A program made the position numbers and the translations under genes. A stretch of DNA of 64,000 nt from assembly GCA_937927685.1 (NCBI GenBank), contig CALBSC010000071.1:27153-91152 (forward strand), given 5' to 3'. The stretch's first letter is position 1; each line of letters begins with the position of its first letter. The stretch comes from an uncultured Burkholderiales bacterium (GTDB lineage Bacteria; Pseudomonadota; Gammaproteobacteria; Burkholderiales; Burkholderiaceae_C). The notes under the pieces were generated by a model, which saw only the letters and a list, made by a program, of their open reading frames with translations, searched no databases and was not told where the DNA came from. Below, piece by piece: positions 25,863-34,848 of the stretch.

Positions 25863-26302
25863 AACGTTTTTGTTGTGCTCTTTTGTTTTTTTCAATCGGC
25901 TTGTCATTTGCTGACACGACCTATCTGGTCAGCCGAGAAGAAATGCAGGCCTCCAATGAGGCCCCCCTTCAGATGACCCCGCGAACGAGCCCCGTCAAAG
26001 ACGCTCCACGGATTGAACTGATCACGCCCAAAGTACCTGGCACCGTGGGTTCGCCCACCGTGATTGATTTGAGATTTCAAGCCACGACCCCTGGCGACAT
26101 CAAGCCTGAATCGTTCAAAGCGCTGTATGGAACATTTCAAATTGACATCACAAAGCGATTGCTGAGTGTGGCGAAGGTCACTGGGAGTGGGGTTCGCGTG
26201 GAAGAAGCCTCTCTTCCCAAGGGGCGCCATAAGCTATTGCTGGTGGTGGAGGACAGCCTGGGGCGAACCGGCAATCAAACGGTTGAGTTTGAGGTCAATT
26301 GA
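25859..26302 (+). CDS. Small exported protein of unknown function, last gene of the caspase unit
   Basis: The 147-residue product begins with a hydrophobic signal sequence (cleavage near SFAD). The mature part is beta-rich with PRIELITPKVPGTVGSPTVIDLRF and ends in a stretch (KGRHKLLLVVEDSLGRTGNQ) that resembles an immunoglobulin-like or invasin-like fold. No catalytic motif is visible. It overlaps the OmpA-like gene as ATGA. I do not recognise the family. Confidence 0.68.
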   Translation: MKRFCCALLFFSIGLSFADTTYLVSREEMQASNEAPLQMTPRTSPVKDAPRIELITPKVPGTVGSPTVIDLRFQATTPGDIKPESFKALYGTFQIDITKRLLSVAKVTGSGVRVEEASLPKGRHKLLLVVEDSLGRTGNQTVEFEVN

Positions 26303-26486
26303 GCCGGGGGGCGGTTTTCGCACAGGTGTGCGCTACTTGGCAGGGTATCGGGGAGGGTGGAAATGGCCTCTCGGATGGAGCACACGCACCAGCAACAATT
26401 CTTCTTCTGCCACGATCACCCGTAGACAAGTCAAGATCAAACCGGGTCTTACCCTTCGGGCCAGACGGACGCAGCCACCCCAAAAG

Positions 26487-26514
26487 AAAAAGCCGTTGAT
26501 GACAACGGCTTTTT
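26487..26514. terminator. Rho-independent terminator, bidirectional
   Basis: AAAAAGCCGTTG and CAACGGCTTTTT form a perfect stem around an ATGA loop, with T-runs in both directions. It can stop transcription of the caspase unit on the plus strand and of tRNA-Ser on the minus strand. The rest of the gap 26303-26523 shows nothing recognisable. Confidence 0.85.
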
Positions 26515-26523
26515 AAAGGTACC

Positions 26524-26616
26524 TGGCGGAAACGGAGGGATTCGAACCCTCGATGGGGCTCTACACCCCATACTCCCTTAGCAGGGGAGCACCTTCGGCC
26601 ACTCGGTCACGTTTCC
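26524..26616 (-). tRNA. tRNA-Ser (anticodon GCT)
   Basis: Read on the minus strand, the sequence folds as a class II tRNA with acceptor GGAAACG/CGTTTCC, D-arm GACCGAGTGGCCGAAGGT, anticodon loop CTGCTAA giving anticodon GCT, a long variable arm and T-arm GGGTTCGAATCCC. The CCA end is encoded at 26524-26526. It decodes AGC/AGU serine codons. Confidence 0.96.
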
Positions 26617-26627
26617 TGATGCTTCTA

Positions 26628-27896
26628 TTATGCCTGAACCTGGTCCAGGTCAAAGGCCTTGTGCAAGGCCCGCACGGCCAGTTCCATGTATTTCTCGTCG
26701 ATGACCACCGAGGTCTTGATTTCGCTGGTGGAGATCATCTGGATGTTGATGCCCTCCTCGCTCAGCGAGCGGAACATCTTGCTGGCCACGCCCACGTGGC
26801 TGCGCATGCCAATGCCCACGATGGACACTTTGCAGATCTTGGTGTCGCCCATCAACTCGGTGGCGCCCAAGGCTGCCATGACGCCGGATTTGAGCAGGTC
26901 GCAAGCGCGCGCGTAGTCATTGCGGTGCACGGTGAAGCTGAAATCGGTTTTGCCATCCTTGCTGATGTTCTGGATGATCATGTCGACTTCAATGTTGGCT
27001 TCGGCCACAGCGCCCAAAATTTGATACGCAATACCCGGCTTGTCCGGCACGTTGCAGAGTGAAATTTTGGCTTCGTCACGGTTGAAGGCGATGCCCGATA
27101 CGATGGCTTGTTCCATTTGTTCGTCTTCCTCGAAGGTGATGAGGGTGCCGGAGGCGGCTTCTTCCTGCAGGTCGATGTCCCAGGGCGTGAAGCTCGACAG
27201 CACGCGCAGGGGGACTTTGTATTTGCCGGCGAATTCCACCGAGCGGATTTGCAGCACCTTGCTGCCCAGCGACGCCATCTCGAGCATTTCCTCGAAGCTG
27301 ACGGTGCGCAGACGGCGTGCCTCGGGCACGACGCGCGGGTCGGTGGTGTAGACACCGTCCACGTCGGTGTAGATCAGGCACTCATGCGCCTTGAGAGCGG
27401 CCGCCACGGCCACGGCCGAGGTGTCGGAGCCGCCCCGTCCCAGCGTGGTGACGTGACCGTGGTCGTCCATGCCCTGAAAGCCGGTGATGATGACCACCTT
27501 GCCGGCGTTCAGGTCGGCGCGCACGCGAACGTCATCGATGGATTCGATGCGGGCCTTGGTGTAGGCGCTGTTGGTCTTGATGGGAACTTGCCAACCCGCG
27601 TAACTGACCGCCGGCATACCCTCGGCTTGCAGCGCAATGGCCAGCAGTGCCGACGAGGCCTGCTCGCCGGTGGCCGCCAGCATGTCGAGTTCACGCAGGG
27701 TGTCGGTCTGGCTGACGCCGGGCTGGAGTTCTTTGGCCAGGCCAAGCAGGCGGTTGGTCTCGCCGCTCATGGCGGACGGAACCACCACCATCTGGTGGCC
27801 GGCGCGCGCCCATTTCGCCACGCGTTTGGCGACGTTGCGGATGCGCTCGGTGGACCCCATCGAGGTGCCACCGTATTTGTGGACGATCAATGCCAT
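26628..27896 (-). CDS. lysC: Aspartate kinase
   Basis: This enzyme phosphorylates aspartate at the entry to lysine, threonine, methionine and diaminopimelate synthesis. The 422-residue product starts MALIVHKYGGTSMG (kinase motif KYGGTS), has GRGGSDTSAVA near residue 155, and ends with two ACT domains (about residues 265-420) that usually mediate feedback inhibition by lysine and threonine. Length and layout match the monofunctional class seen in Burkholderiales. The minus-strand start faces into tilS, 26 bases away. Confidence 0.96.
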   Translation of the reverse strand: MALIVHKYGGTSMGSTERIRNVAKRVAKWARAGHQMVVVPSAMSGETNRLLGLAKELQPGVSQTDTLRELDMLAATGEQASSALLAIALQAEGMPAVSYAGWQVPIKTNSAYTKARIESIDDVRVRADLNAGKVVIITGFQGMDDHGHVTTLGRGGSDTSAVAVAAALKAHECLIYTDVDGVYTTDPRVVPEARRLRTVSFEEMLEMASLGSKVLQIRSVEFAGKYKVPLRVLSSFTPWDIDLQEEAASGTLITFEEDEQMEQAIVSGIAFNRDEAKISLCNVPDKPGIAYQILGAVAEANIEVDMIIQNISKDGKTDFSFTVHRNDYARACDLLKSGVMAALGATELMGDTKICKVSIVGIGMRSHVGVASKMFRSLSEEGINIQMISTSEIKTSVVIDEKYMELAVRALHKAFDLDQVQA

Positions 27897-27922
27897 GGTG
27901 TTTGAATAAGGTCAGGCAAAAC

Positions 27923-28867
27923 CTAGGGATTGTACCAACCCAGACTGTCGCCCTCGCGCCGGACGGACCCGGCCCCCACCCGCAGATCGATCCGGTGCCC
28001 ACGGGTGGTGCAGGCCTGCACCTGATGGACCAACTGATCCAGTTGGGCCGTGCTGGGCCGCGCAGCGGGGTCATCGAGCGTGCCCAGCCAGTGGCGCAAC
28101 AGGTTGGCCATGCGGGCTGGGGTGAGTTGCTGCAGTGCCTGCAGGCGCGGCGGCAAGCCCGTGACCTGCGCATCCAACAACGCCAACTCGACCAGCAAGG
28201 CTTGCGCCTGGGCGGCATGACGGGCACTGCGCGCCAGGGTCTGTCGAATGGTGGGAAAGCAGGCCTCCAGCACGGGCATCACGTCGCGCCGAATGCGGTT
28301 GCGGGTGTAGCGCACATCGGTGTTGGTGGGGTCTTCCATCCACCTGATGTCACACGCCGTCAGCCAATCACGCAAGGCTTGGCCCGGCACCTCCAGCCAG
28401 GGGCGATGGAAGGTGAGGCCGTGTCGCTGCCCCCGCGCTGGCATGGCGGCCAACCCAGGCAGGCCCGCACCGCGTGACAGGGCCAGCAGCACGGTTTCCG
28501 CCTGGTCATCGGCGTGCTGGGCCAGGGCCACGTCGTGCACATCCGGCCAGTGTTGCTGCACCGCCTGGGCCATGGCGAGATAACGGGCCGTGCGCGCAGC
28601 CTCTTCGGGGCTTTGGCCCTGTGCCGCCCGTGCGTCCACTTTCACCACCTGCAGGGGCACCCCCCAGCGATCGCACCAGTGCTGGCAGTGTTGGGCAAAG
28701 CTGTCGGCGGCGTCTTGCAACCCATGGTGCACATGAATGGCCCGCACCAGACCCGGCCAACGCTGGCAACAGGCCAGGAGCAAGGCCATGGAGTCGGCGC
28801 CCCCGCTCAAGGCCACGGCCACCGGCAGGTCAGGGGCGAAATGGTCCAGGGACAACGCCGGCGGCAT
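27923..28867 (-). CDS. tilS: tRNA(Ile)-lysidine synthetase
   Basis: TilS converts C34 of the CAU-anticodon tRNA-Ile to lysidine so that it reads AUA. The product from the ATG at 28867 is 314 residues with the PP-loop SGGADSMALL close to the N terminus and DVALAQHADDQAETVLL and DPTNTDVRYTRNRIRRDVMP motifs. It lacks the longer C-terminal domains of E. coli TilS. The start is uncertain: the frame stays open to 28996, which would overlap accA by 38 bases; a GTG at 28918 is another option. Confidence 0.9.
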   Translation of the reverse strand: MPPALSLDHFAPDLPVAVALSGGADSMALLLACCQRWPGLVRAIHVHHGLQDAADSFAQHCQHWCDRWGVPLQVVKVDARAAQGQSPEEAARTARYLAMAQAVQQHWPDVHDVALAQHADDQAETVLLALSRGAGLPGLAAMPARGQRHGLTFHRPWLEVPGQALRDWLTACDIRWMEDPTNTDVRYTRNRIRRDVMPVLEACFPTIRQTLARSARHAAQAQALLVELALLDAQVTGLPPRLQALQQLTPARMANLLRHWLGTLDDPAARPSTAQLDQLVHQVQACTTRGHRIDLRVGAGSVRREGDSLGWYNP

Positions 28868-28958
28868 GGGTTGCGCAAGGGGAACCGTGGGGTGAACAGG
28901 GTCACCCTGCGCGGGCACGCGGCCCGCGGAATACGAGGACGGTGCAGCTGTCAGGGGT

Positions 28959-29936
28959 TCAGCGCGATTCGGCCTTGGTGTCCGAGAAGCGGCCATAGCT
29001 TTGCAGGCGCTCGTAGCGGCGGTCGAGCAGTTCCTTGACCTTCAGGTCCGCCACCTGACGCCAGGCGTCGTTGAGACCGCGCTTGAGCGCCGCCGACATT
29101 TGCTGCGGATCGCGGTGCGCACCACCCAGGGGTTCGTTGATGATCTTGTCGATCAGACCCAGGGCTTTCAGGCGGTGCGCCGTGATGCCCAGGGCCTCGG
29201 CGGCGTCTTCGGCACGCTCGGCGGTTTTCCAGAGGATGGAGGCGCAGCCTTCGGGGCTGATGACGGAGTACACCGAGTACTGCAGCATGAGCACCTGGTC
29301 GGCCACGCTGATGGCCAGTGCCCCGCCCGAGCCCCCCTCGCCAATGATGGTGGTGATGATGGGCACTTCGAGCTGGGCCATCTCGAAGATGTTGCGCCCG
29401 ATGGCCTCACTCTGGCTGCGCTCCTCGGCATCGATGCCGGGATAGGCGCCCGGGGTGTCCACAAAGGTGAACACCGGCAGCTTGAATTTCTCGGCGGTTT
29501 TCATCAGGCGCAAGGCCTTGCGGTAGCCCTCGGGGCGGGTCATGCCGAAGTTGCGCAAGGCGCGCTCTTTGGTGTCGCGTCCCTTTTGATGACCCAGTAC
29601 CATGCAGGGCTGGCCGTTGAAGCGCGCCAGGCCGCCCACAATGCTCAGGTCGTCGGCAAAGTGCCGGTCACCGTGCATCTCCACGAAGTCGGTGAAGATG
29701 TGGCCAATGTAGTCCAGCGTGTACGGACGCTCGATGTGGCGTGCGATCTTGGTGATTTGCCAGGGTGACAAATCGCTGTAGATGTCCTTGGTGAGTTGCT
29801 GGCTTTTCTTGGCCAGCTGCTCGATTTCTTGCGAGATATCGACGGCCGATTCGCTTTGCACATATCGCAACTCTTCAATCTTGGATTCGAGTTCGGCGAT
29901 CGGCTGTTCAAAATCGAGGAAGGATTTTTTGGCCAA
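28959..29936 (-). CDS. accA: Acetyl-CoA carboxylase carboxyltransferase subunit alpha
   Basis: AccA with AccD transfers the carboxyl group from biotin to acetyl-CoA in the first step of fatty acid synthesis. The 325-residue product begins with the typical MAKKSFLDFEQPIAELESKIEELR and carries GDRHFADDLSIVGGLARF and the GEGGSGGALAI motif of the crotonase-fold carboxyltransferase. It ends close to the tilS start on the same strand. The gap to the upstream glycosylase gene is 15 bases, so these are probably co-transcribed. Confidence 0.97.
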   Translation of the reverse strand: MAKKSFLDFEQPIAELESKIEELRYVQSESAVDISQEIEQLAKKSQQLTKDIYSDLSPWQITKIARHIERPYTLDYIGHIFTDFVEMHGDRHFADDLSIVGGLARFNGQPCMVLGHQKGRDTKERALRNFGMTRPEGYRKALRLMKTAEKFKLPVFTFVDTPGAYPGIDAEERSQSEAIGRNIFEMAQLEVPIITTIIGEGGSGGALAISVADQVLMLQYSVYSVISPEGCASILWKTAERAEDAAEALGITAHRLKALGLIDKIINEPLGGAHRDPQQMSAALKRGLNDAWRQVADLKVKELLDRRYERLQSYGRFSDTKAESR

Positions 29937-29951
29937 CGGGGCTCTCCTGAT

Positions 29952-30592
29952 TCAATACGCCACTGGCACGGGGTCCAGGGATCTCCAAATATACCAAGTT
30001 GCCACACTGCAGTATGGCGCCCAGGCCTGGGCCACCTCGCGGGCCTCGCTGCGGCTGACCGCCTCACCCGAAAAATAGTTGCGACTGATGCCATTGATGA
30101 GGCCCACGTCGTCCAGGGGCAGCACATTGGGACGCATGAGGTGAAACATGAGAAACATCTCGGCCGTCCAGCGACCGATGCCACGAATGGCCACCAACTC
30201 GGCAATGATCTCGTCATCGGACATGTGCGTCCAGGCTTTCACGGACACTTGCGCTTGCTCGAAGTGCAAGGCCAGATCCACCAGGTACTCCACCTTGCGC
30301 GCGGACAGGCCGGCCTCGCGCATGTCATCCACCTTGAGTTTGAGCACCTGGCCGGGCGTGAGGCGGCGGGAGAGCTTGGTGAAACGGTCCCACACCGTTT
30401 GCGCGGCTTTGACGGAAATTTGCTGACCCACGATGCTGCGCGCCAGCGTGACAAACGCGTCCCCGCGCGACTCCAGTCGCGCCTCACCGAACTGGGGGAT
30501 CAGGCGCTTCATGACCCGATCGCTCTTGGTGAGGTGACGGCAGGCGTCGTCCCAGTAGGCCGGCACGGTGATGACAGTGCGGGTGGCGTTCA

Positions 30593-30593
<1 letters not shown>
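29952..30593 (-). CDS. DNA-3-methyladenine glycosylase (AlkA-like, HhH-GPD)
   Basis: This 213-residue helix-hairpin-helix glycosylase removes alkylated purines in base excision repair. It shows IVGQQISVKAA (about residues 54-64), the hairpin LVAIRGIGRWTAEMFLMF, and the catalytic Asp region NVLPLDDVGL. There are no Fe-S cysteines, in contrast to Nth/MutY. The ATG shares a base with the cysS stop (TGATG), so the two genes are coupled. Confidence 0.9.
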
Positions 30594-31966
<1,373 letters not shown>

Positions 31967-32106
31967 GGACGGATTGGGCAAGGTGTTGAGTCGTTCTGTC
32001 AACACGGGTGAACCAGCAGGCTTGGAGGGTGCGCTGAATTACAATGCGAAGTATAAATCGCCTCGCCTGCATCGTCCTTGTGCCCTCTGCATGCCGAGCC
32101 CGACCG

Positions 32107-32661
32107 ATGACCGCCCACACCGTCTTGACTCACCCTCTTACCCGCCATGCACGCCAGTTGCTGCTGTGCTGCCTGATGAGCGTGTGCTCACTCGTCTGGG
32201 CGCAGCTTGAGCGGACCACCACGGGTGACCTGGTGGACCACTTCAGCGTGCAGCAATTGATGCGTCAGGCCCGCTACGCTGAGGCCCTGGCGCAAACCGA
32301 ACGGTATCTCACCGAACACCCCAGGGACCCGCAGATGCTGTTCATGCGCGCCAAGTCCTTGATGGAATTGCGGCGCACCGACGAAGCGTTCGATCAACTC
32401 AGCGCATTGGTGCAGCAATATCCCGAGTTACCCGAGCCCTACAACAACCTGGGCGTGATCCAGGCGTCCCGAGGTCAACTCGACCAGGCGCGTGAGTCCT
32501 TCGAAATGGCCCTGCGCAACCACCCCAACTACGATGTCGCCCTGGAAAACCTGGGCGATGTGCTGCTGCGCCAGGCGCGCCTGGCCTACGAAAAATCGTT
32601 ACAAATCAACCCCGCCAGCAAGACCCTGCCTCGCAAGTTGCAGGCATTGCCCACACCATGA
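32107..32661 (+). CDS. Exported TPR-repeat protein
   Basis: The 184-residue product has a signal peptide ending near SLVWAQ and then three to four tetratricopeptide repeats (RYAEALAQTERYLTEHPRDPQ; DEAFDQLSALVQQYPELPEPYNNLG; GQLDQARESFEMALRNHPNYD), a protein-protein interaction scaffold. It is followed at once by two cyclophilin genes, the first overlapping as ATGA, which suggests a role in periplasmic protein handling. The partner is unknown. Confidence 0.83.
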   Translation: MTAHTVLTHPLTRHARQLLLCCLMSVCSLVWAQLERTTTGDLVDHFSVQQLMRQARYAEALAQTERYLTEHPRDPQMLFMRAKSLMELRRTDEAFDQLSALVQQYPELPEPYNNLGVIQASRGQLDQARESFEMALRNHPNYDVALENLGDVLLRQARLAYEKSLQINPASKTLPRKLQALPTP

Positions 32662-33371
32662 CCCTGTTTCACCGTTTCTCCCCGCGCTCGCTGGGCACCA
32701 GCCTGACTGCGCCCCTGCTGGCGTTGCTGATCGCACTGGTTGGCAGCACCCCTGCTGGCGCACAAACCGATGCCGCACCCCGCGTGAAATTTGCCACGTC
32801 GCAGGGCGAGTTTGTGGTCGAGGTGTACCCCGACAAAGCGCCCAAAACCGTGGCCAACTTCCTGCAATATGTGCAGGACAAACACTACGATGGCACCCTC
32901 TTTCACCGTGTCATCAACAACTTCATGGTGCAGGGTGGCGGCTACGACACCCGCTACATGGAGAAGACCACGCGCGCGCCCGTGCGCCATGAAGGCCGGG
33001 AAGCCCTGGAAAAAGGCGGCCCGCGAAATGTCGTGGGCACACTGGCCATGGCGCGAACCAACGACCCGCACTCGGCCACCGCGCAATTCTTCATCAACGT
33101 CAAAGACAACGACTTCCTGAACCCGACACCGATCCCGCCGGGAGACCCGGTGCCACGCTTCGAGTACGGCGGTCGCACCTACACCAACATCGCACGTTCG
33201 CAACTCGAGAACGCGCCGCAGCTCTTTGGCTACACCGTGTTTGGCCGGGTGGTGTCGGGCATGGAGGTGGTGGAACGCATCAAGGCCGTCCCCACCGGTT
33301 CGGGTGGCCCCTTCCAAACCGACGTGCCCCGCACGCCGGTTGTCATTCAATCCGCAACCTTAGTGAAGTGA
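32658..33371 (+). CDS. Periplasmic peptidyl-prolyl cis-trans isomerase (cyclophilin)
   Basis: This 237-residue cyclophilin has a signal peptide (cleavage near GAQTDA) and catalytic-site motifs FHRVINNFMVQGGGY and NDPHSATAQFFINVKDN. An insertion near GDPVPRFEYGGRTYTN makes it longer than the cytoplasmic paralogue encoded next. It is translationally coupled to the TPR gene. It should accelerate proline isomerisation of periplasmic proteins. Confidence 0.91.
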   Translation: MTLFHRFSPRSLGTSLTAPLLALLIALVGSTPAGAQTDAAPRVKFATSQGEFVVEVYPDKAPKTVANFLQYVQDKHYDGTLFHRVINNFMVQGGGYDTRYMEKTTRAPVRHEGREALEKGGPRNVVGTLAMARTNDPHSATAQFFINVKDNDFLNPTPIPPGDPVPRFEYGGRTYTNIARSQLENAPQLFGYTVFGRVVSGMEVVERIKAVPTGSGGPFQTDVPRTPVVIQSATLVK

Positions 33372-33379
33372 GTATTTTC

Positions 33380-33886
33380 ATGAGCCAACCCCGCGTTGAA
33401 CTGCACATCCTCGACCACGGCGTCATCACCCTCGAGCTCGATGCCGAGAAAGCACCCAAGTCGGTCGCCAATTTTTTGGCGTACGTGAACAAGGGGCACT
33501 TCGACAAAACCATTTTCCACCGCGTGATCCCTGGCTTCATGATCCAGGGCGGCGGCTTCGAGCCGGGCATGACGCAAAAGCCCACCGACGAACCCATCGA
33601 GAACGAAGCCAACAACGGCTTGCGCAACGACCACTACACCGTGGCCATGGCGCGCACCGGTGAGCCCCACTCGGCCACAGCACAGTTTTTCATCAACGTG
33701 GCGAACAACGACTTTCTCAACCACACCGCGCCGTCCCGCCAGGGCTGGGGCTATGCCGTGTTTGGCAAAGTGGTGGCAGGCACCGAGGTGGTCGACAAGC
33801 TGGCTGCGGTCAAGACCGGGCGACGCGGTTTTCATGATGATGTCCCGAAAGAGGACGTGGTCATCGAAAAGGCCGTCGCCCTTTGA
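33380..33886 (+). CDS. ppiB: Cytoplasmic peptidyl-prolyl cis-trans isomerase B
   Basis: This 168-residue cyclophilin lacks a signal peptide and shows FHRVIPGFMIQGGGFEPG and EPHSATAQFFINVANNDFLN. The ATG at 33380 (MSQPRVELHIL) is chosen over a GTG four codons upstream. It lies 8 bases after the periplasmic paralogue gene, suggesting tandem duplication with one copy exported and one kept in the cytoplasm. Confidence 0.92.
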   Translation: MSQPRVELHILDHGVITLELDAEKAPKSVANFLAYVNKGHFDKTIFHRVIPGFMIQGGGFEPGMTQKPTDEPIENEANNGLRNDHYTVAMARTGEPHSATAQFFINVANNDFLNHTAPSRQGWGYAVFGKVVAGTEVVDKLAAVKTGRRGFHDDVPKEDVVIEKAVAL

Positions 33887-33975
33887 GTGGCGAGGGGCAT
33901 GCATGTCAAATGCCGGTCCCATGCCTGCTGCACGCAGGTTGATCGCTGGCTGATGGCGCTCCACTGCCCTCACGC

Positions 33976-34794
33976 ATGACCACGCCGACACCCAAGCGCC
34001 CCGCCCCACTGTCTGCCACCCCCCCTGTGGCGGTGGATGCCCGGTCCTGGTCGTGCATTGATTTCATCTCCGACCTGCATTTGTGCGAGCAGCAGCCCCG
34101 CACCATGGATGCGTGGCAACACTACCTGGACACCACGCCGGCCCAGGCGCTCTTCATTCTGGGTGACCTCTTTGAAGTGTGGGTGGGGGACGATGTGCTG
34201 GATGCGCCCGCCAGTACCTTTGAACGCGCCTGCGTAGACACCTTGAAACGCGCCAGCGAGCGCATGACCTTGCACTTCATGTGCGGCAACCGGGACTTCC
34301 TGGCCGGCGAAACGCTGATGCAACGCGCTGGCATGCGCGCCCTGGCCGACCCATCCCTGCTGCAACTGGGCACCCAACGTGTGCTGCTGAGCCACGGGGA
34401 CGCCTGGTGCCTGGACGATCACGACTACCTGGCCTTTCGTGCCGAGGTCCGCAGCCCAGCCTGGCAGCAGGCCTTCCTGGCCCGCCCCCTGTCCGAGCGA
34501 CTGGCGCTGGCTCGCGAGATGCGCAGCGCCAGCGAGTCACGCAAGCGCAGTCACACCACTGACGCCGATGTGGATGAAGCGCTGGCATCAGCGTGGCTGA
34601 CCGCCTGTGATGCCCAGATGTTGGTGCATGGCCACACCCACCGACCCGCCACCCACCCGTTGCCCTTGGGGCAGACGCGATGGGTGCTGAGCGACTGGGA
34701 TGCAGACGCCACCCCGTCACGGCTGCAGGTGTTGCGCTGGCAAGGCGAGTGGCAGCGCCTGACGTTGCCCCCCCTCGACCACCGCGCCCGATGA
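33976..34794 (+). CDS. lpxH: UDP-2,3-diacylglucosamine diphosphatase
   Basis: LpxH hydrolyses UDP-2,3-diacylglucosamine to lipid X in lipid A synthesis. The 272-residue product has the calcineurin-like metal motifs in order: FISDLHL (about residues 30-36), GDLFEVWVGDD, CGNRDFL, LLSHGDAWC and VHGHTHRPATHP. It begins about 25 residues earlier than most homologues; the first 25 residues are low-complexity and the true start may be further in. It is convergent with the DUF349 gene. Confidence 0.92.
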   Translation: MTTPTPKRPAPLSATPPVAVDARSWSCIDFISDLHLCEQQPRTMDAWQHYLDTTPAQALFILGDLFEVWVGDDVLDAPASTFERACVDTLKRASERMTLHFMCGNRDFLAGETLMQRAGMRALADPSLLQLGTQRVLLSHGDAWCLDDHDYLAFRAEVRSPAWQQAFLARPLSERLALAREMRSASESRKRSHTTDADVDEALASAWLTACDAQMLVHGHTHRPATHPLPLGQTRWVLSDWDADATPSRLQVLRWQGEWQRLTLPPLDHRAR

Positions 34795-34848
34795 CAGGTC
34801 ACGCCCTCTCGGCGTGATCGGCCACCGCAGGGGATGCGGTTGCGCCCC

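Noticed and set aside
26487..26616. Phage or island attachment site at tRNA-Ser
   Set aside because: No second copy of the tRNA 3' end was found in the window and there is no integrase gene, so no att site is called.
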